Shown piece by piece: positions 61,961 through 64,000 of a stretch of 64,000 nucleotides of DNA. The DNA comes from Acidobacteriota bacterium (lineage in GTDB: Bacteria; Acidobacteriota; Terriglobia; Versatilivoradales; Versatilivoraceae), in the NCBI GenBank assembly GCA_028875575.1, contig JAPPDF010000009.1:16513-80512 (forward strand). The letters are read 5' to 3'. Numbering within the stretch: the first letter of the stretch is position 1; each line of letters starts with the position of its first letter. The notes below the pieces were generated by a model that worked only from the letters and a program-made list of their open reading frames with translations, was not told the DNA's origin and made no database searches. The position numbers and the translations under genes are program-made.

Positions 61961-63268
61961 CTATGACCCGGACTGTGCCGCCGCCGGGAGTCGGACGCCG
62001 GCCTGCATGTGGCTGTCGTCCAGGTTTCCCTCGGCATTGAAGGGAAGAGGGCGGGGTTCGCAGAGAATGGCAAGATCCTTGCGCGCGCAAGCTTCCTCGA
62101 GGTAGGCGGCCGAACATTCGATCTCGGACAGGGCCATGGTGTTGCGAATCCAGAGCAGCCTGGCGTCGGGAGGCTCGGTGAGACCGATCTGGGACAGCAT
62201 CACCTGGAGCATTTCGCGATCGGTGGGGTAGTCCAGGGGAATCATGGCTTCCATGGTGAACCCTCCGGTCAGGGCATTGACCCGGGTCATGCCCACGTCC
62301 ATCTTTTCCAGGGCTCGGCGGCGGCAGAACTCGATCGTCCCGATGCCGACGGCGCTGCCGTGGGTCAGGGAGCTCAGGTCCCTGATCGCGATCACTCGGA
62401 TCTTGGGGACCTCCTTCTCGGCCGGCCTGTGCCACAGGTGCTTGCGGCCCACCACGTTCAGGTCAAGCCCCGAACCGCTGATGTTCTTGCCGATCTCGTC
62501 CACCAGCAGAATGTCTGCCGCGTCGAAGGGAAGTCGGGGCATCCAGCGCCTTGCCTGGCGGAGCAGCGTCTTCTCTCCCTCCAGCAGAGCCTCGGTCCGG
62601 AGGGCCTGGATTTTGGCGGTTCGCCCGTAGCTGTTTTCCACCACGGCCAGCCCGGCCAGAATGGAGCACTTCGAAAGGACCTCCCGGGCAACGCTTCCGA
62701 CGATCTGTCCGAAGCTGTGGTCCTTGATGGCGCGATGGTAGACTCGGGCTCCGTCGTGCTTGCCCAGCCCGATCAGCATCATCTTCATGAGGCCGCTCTC
62801 GACTTCGCCGGTGAAGAGCGTGTGGGGCTTCACCCGATTGCAGACCACCACGTGGTCGGCCTGGTAGGCCTGCTTGTCGAAATGGACGGGAAAGCCCTCG
62901 GCGGCCCGGCAGACCACCACGGTATCCATGCTGGATCGGATGGGGCAGCCGCAGAAGGCCTCGGTGATCCCGTAGGACTCGAGGATCCTGCGCTGTCCCT
63001 GGGCGGTTCCGCCGCCGTGGCTTCCCATGGCGGGGACGATGAAGGGGTCGGCGCCGAGCTGCCGGAAGTGTCGCACCGCGGCCTGCAGGATCCGGCCGAT
63101 GTTGGCGATCCCCCGGCTTCCGGCGGTAATGGCCACCGACTGGCCGGGCCTGACCCGTTCTCTCAGCGAGAGACCGGCCAGCTCGGATTCGACTGCTCCG
63201 GCGGGGTCAGCCAGTTCGGGTCCCTCGAAGTGTTGCCGGACGCGAAACATCTTCGGGAATTCGACCAT
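61961..63268 (-). CDS. LarA-like (DUF2088, lactate-racemase N-terminal domain) protein
   Basis: A 435-residue protein. The N-terminal half matches the LarA/DUF2088 fold: RPGQSVAITAGSRGIANIGR (about 35-54), FIVPAMGSHGGGTAQGQRRI (about 73-92), VVVCNRVKPHTLFTGEVESG (about 135-154) and LMKMMLIGLGKHDGARVYHR. The ATG at 63268 was chosen because AGGAAG lies 9 bases upstream; an ATG at 63304 is an alternative. LarA itself carries a nickel-pincer cofactor, but larBCE genes are not in the window. Members of this subgroup are often annotated only as lactate-racemase-domain proteins, so racemase activity is unproven. It lies near the tRNA and has no clear operon partner. Confidence 0.7.
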   Translation of the reverse strand: MVEFPKMFRVRQHFEGPELADPAGAVESELAGLSLRERVRPGQSVAITAGSRGIANIGRILQAAVRHFRQLGADPFIVPAMGSHGGGTAQGQRRILESYGITEAFCGCPIRSSMDTVVVCRAAEGFPVHFDKQAYQADHVVVCNRVKPHTLFTGEVESGLMKMMLIGLGKHDGARVYHRAIKDHSFGQIVGSVAREVLSKCSILAGLAVVENSYGRTAKIQALRTEALLEGEKTLLRQARRWMPRLPFDAADILLVDEIGKNISGSGLDLNVVGRKHLWHRPAEKEVPKIRVIAIRDLSSLTHGSAVGIGTIEFCRRRALEKMDVGMTRVNALTGGFTMEAMIPLDYPTDREMLQVMLSQIGLTEPPDARLLWIRNTMALSEIECSAAYLEEACARKDLAILCEPRPLPFNAEGNLDDSHMQAGVRLPAAAQSGS

Positions 63269-63657
63269 CTTGTCGCACGCTTCCTGGTGTTGCGCTTTCA
63301 ACATAACTTTATTTGTGCCGCAGTCACGGCTGCAGGCAATAAGGATAGAAACATGCATACGCAGGATCAACAGGATAAACAGGACGAGAGGCTGCCGCAC
63401 CCAAAGCTGAAACGCATGGTGGGGGTTATCCACAAAGGAAAACGGCGAACCACGAATGGACACGAATGAACACCAATAAACTGGTTGATGAGTAAGAAAC
63501 TAAAAACATCGATGCACAGGTTGCACAGGATTAACAGGACGGGAAGTTGTTGCAGGACGAGCCGAGCCGGGCGATGATCCGTTGTGGATACACTCGTGCC
63601 CACCACTACAAGACTCCGGACTTCCAAGACCGAATCCTGTATATCCGGTGCATCGAT

Positions 63658-63848
63658 GAGCTTTTTGCAAAATTCGCAGCGTGGCAGCTCATCTTGCCGG
63701 CAAACCTGAGGTTCTGCCTTTTCAATATTGAGTGCGAACCGGTGAAAAATGCTGTCTAACCACAAACGGCACAAAAGGCACAAATTGTGTTTTTGTGCCC
63801 TTTGTGGCCATTTCCGGTAAACGTCCCCCTCCCGAATTCTGCAATAGG
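63658..63848 (+). repeat. 190-bp dispersed intergenic repeat, copy C
   Basis: It reads GAGCTTTTTGCAAAATTCG, CGGCAAACCTGAGGTTCTGCC, TGCTGTCTAACCACAAACGGC, ACAAATTGTGTTTTTGTGCCC and GTGGCCATTTCCGGTAAACG, closest to copy A. It lies 54 kb from the other copies. Confidence 0.85.
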
Positions 63849-63888
63849 CTCCCATGTAAGTGATCCTTGTAGGTCAGGCGGGTGTTGG

Positions 63889-63985
63889 CCCCCCACCGGC
63901 TCGACTGCGGGGGGAGGCTCCTATCTGGCGATCTCGCCGATTCCGCCCCCCCACCGGTTCGACTGCGGGCGAAGCCCTTGTCTCA
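63889..63985 (+). repeat. pair of CCACCGGYTCGACTGCGGG repeats
   Basis: Two copies (63889-63921 and 63946-63985) of the sequence CCCCCACCGGYTCGACTGCGGG followed by GSRRAGSCYC lie 57 bases apart. Related copies are at 50635-50666 and 51467-51506. The longer version ends in CCCTTGTCTC. Four copies within noncoding DNA suggest a REP-like family. Confidence 0.75.
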
Positions 63986-64000
63986 CCGACTCCCCCTCCA

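Larger units (their letters stand above)
63305..64000. repeat. repeat-rich region at the right end
   Basis: No gene is visible. The region holds, in order, a degenerate ACAGGATAAACAGGACGAG repeat (63363-63390), a CACGAATGGACACGAATG repeat (63419-63470), the AACATCGATGCACAGG repeat shared with 5867-5950 (63505-63593), copy C of the 190-bp repeat (63658-63848) and two CCACCGGYTCGACTGCGGG repeats (63889-63921, 63946-63985). Confidence 0.75.

Noticed and set aside
61961..63268. True nickel-dependent lactate racemase LarA
   Set aside because: Only the N-terminal DUF2088-like motifs are visible and no larB, larC or larE gene is in the window, so the specific name was not assigned.
62009..63469. 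486-residue plus-strand open frame opposite the LarA-like gene
   Set aside because: The minus-strand frame has family motifs; this one extends into the repeat region and has shadow-like composition.

Overview
The window is high-GC bacterial DNA, tightly packed, with many twin-arginine (Tat) signal peptides, exported sugar-acid-type enzymes, CRTAC1/FG-GAP (VCBS) proteins, a DUF1501 + DUF1553/DUF1549 cytochrome-c pair, a formylglycine-type sulfatase and BNR sialidase-like proteins. This mix is typical of Acidobacteriota (Bryobacterales/Solibacter-like) and also of Planctomycetota/Verrucomicrobiota-type degraders of complex glycans. Acidobacteriota is my best guess, inferred from gene content alone. 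There is no rRNA, CRISPR array, phage structural gene or intact transposase. One tRNA (Arg, CCT) lies near the right end.

Layout. 1-5.6 kb (+): the end of a BNR beta-propeller protein, a phytanoyl-CoA-dioxygenase-like enzyme, a small membrane protein, a Tat-exported TIM-barrel protein and a DadA-like FAD oxidoreductase. 5.6-6.4 kb: a nest of small repeats including a 110-bp MITE-like element. 6.4-19.3 kb (-): a run of nine genes holding four more copies of the TIM-barrel family, two enolase-superfamily proteins, two SDR proteins and a Gfo/Idh/MocA oxidoreductase. Eight of the nine carry Tat signals. 19.8-25.7 kb: an HpcH/HpaI-type aldolase, a GNAT acetyltransferase, a 950-residue FG-GAP protein and a DapA/NanA-family lyase. 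25.8-33.2 kb (-): a subtilisin-like protease and a leucine-rich-repeat protein, large exported proteins whose genes overlap. 33.9-38.2 kb (-): amidase, RraA-like protein and two Tat-type DapA-family proteins, one lacking the Schiff-base lysine. 38.5-44.5 kb (+): sulfatase, GNAT and two sialidase-like proteins. 44.5-46 kb: a small island with an EEP nuclease, a small gene interrupted by two in-frame TAG codons, and a small membrane protein. 46.1-50.5 kb (-): the DUF1501/DUF1553 pair. 50.5-51.6 kb: non-coding and repeat-rich. 51.6-56.8 kb (-): DUF1820, DUF4340, a GldF-GldG-like fusion and its ABC ATPase. 57.3-61.3 kb (+): two CRTAC1-family proteins. 61.3-64 kb: a SulP transporter remnant, tRNA-Arg, a LarA-like protein and a repeat-rich end.

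The most unusual theme is compartment. Families that normally work in the cytoplasm on sugar acids (enolase-superfamily dehydratase, Gfo/Idh dehydrogenase, SDR, DapA/KDG-aldolase-like) repeatedly carry Tat signals and sit among five paralogues of an exported GHL10-like TIM-barrel protein. I infer a periplasmic pathway for cleaving and oxidising an unidentified sugar acid or glycan; the substrate cannot be read from the sequence. Several members have lost canonical catalytic residues, so some may be binding or scaffold proteins.

The intergenic DNA carries at least five dispersed repeat families in both orientations, some touching start or stop codons.
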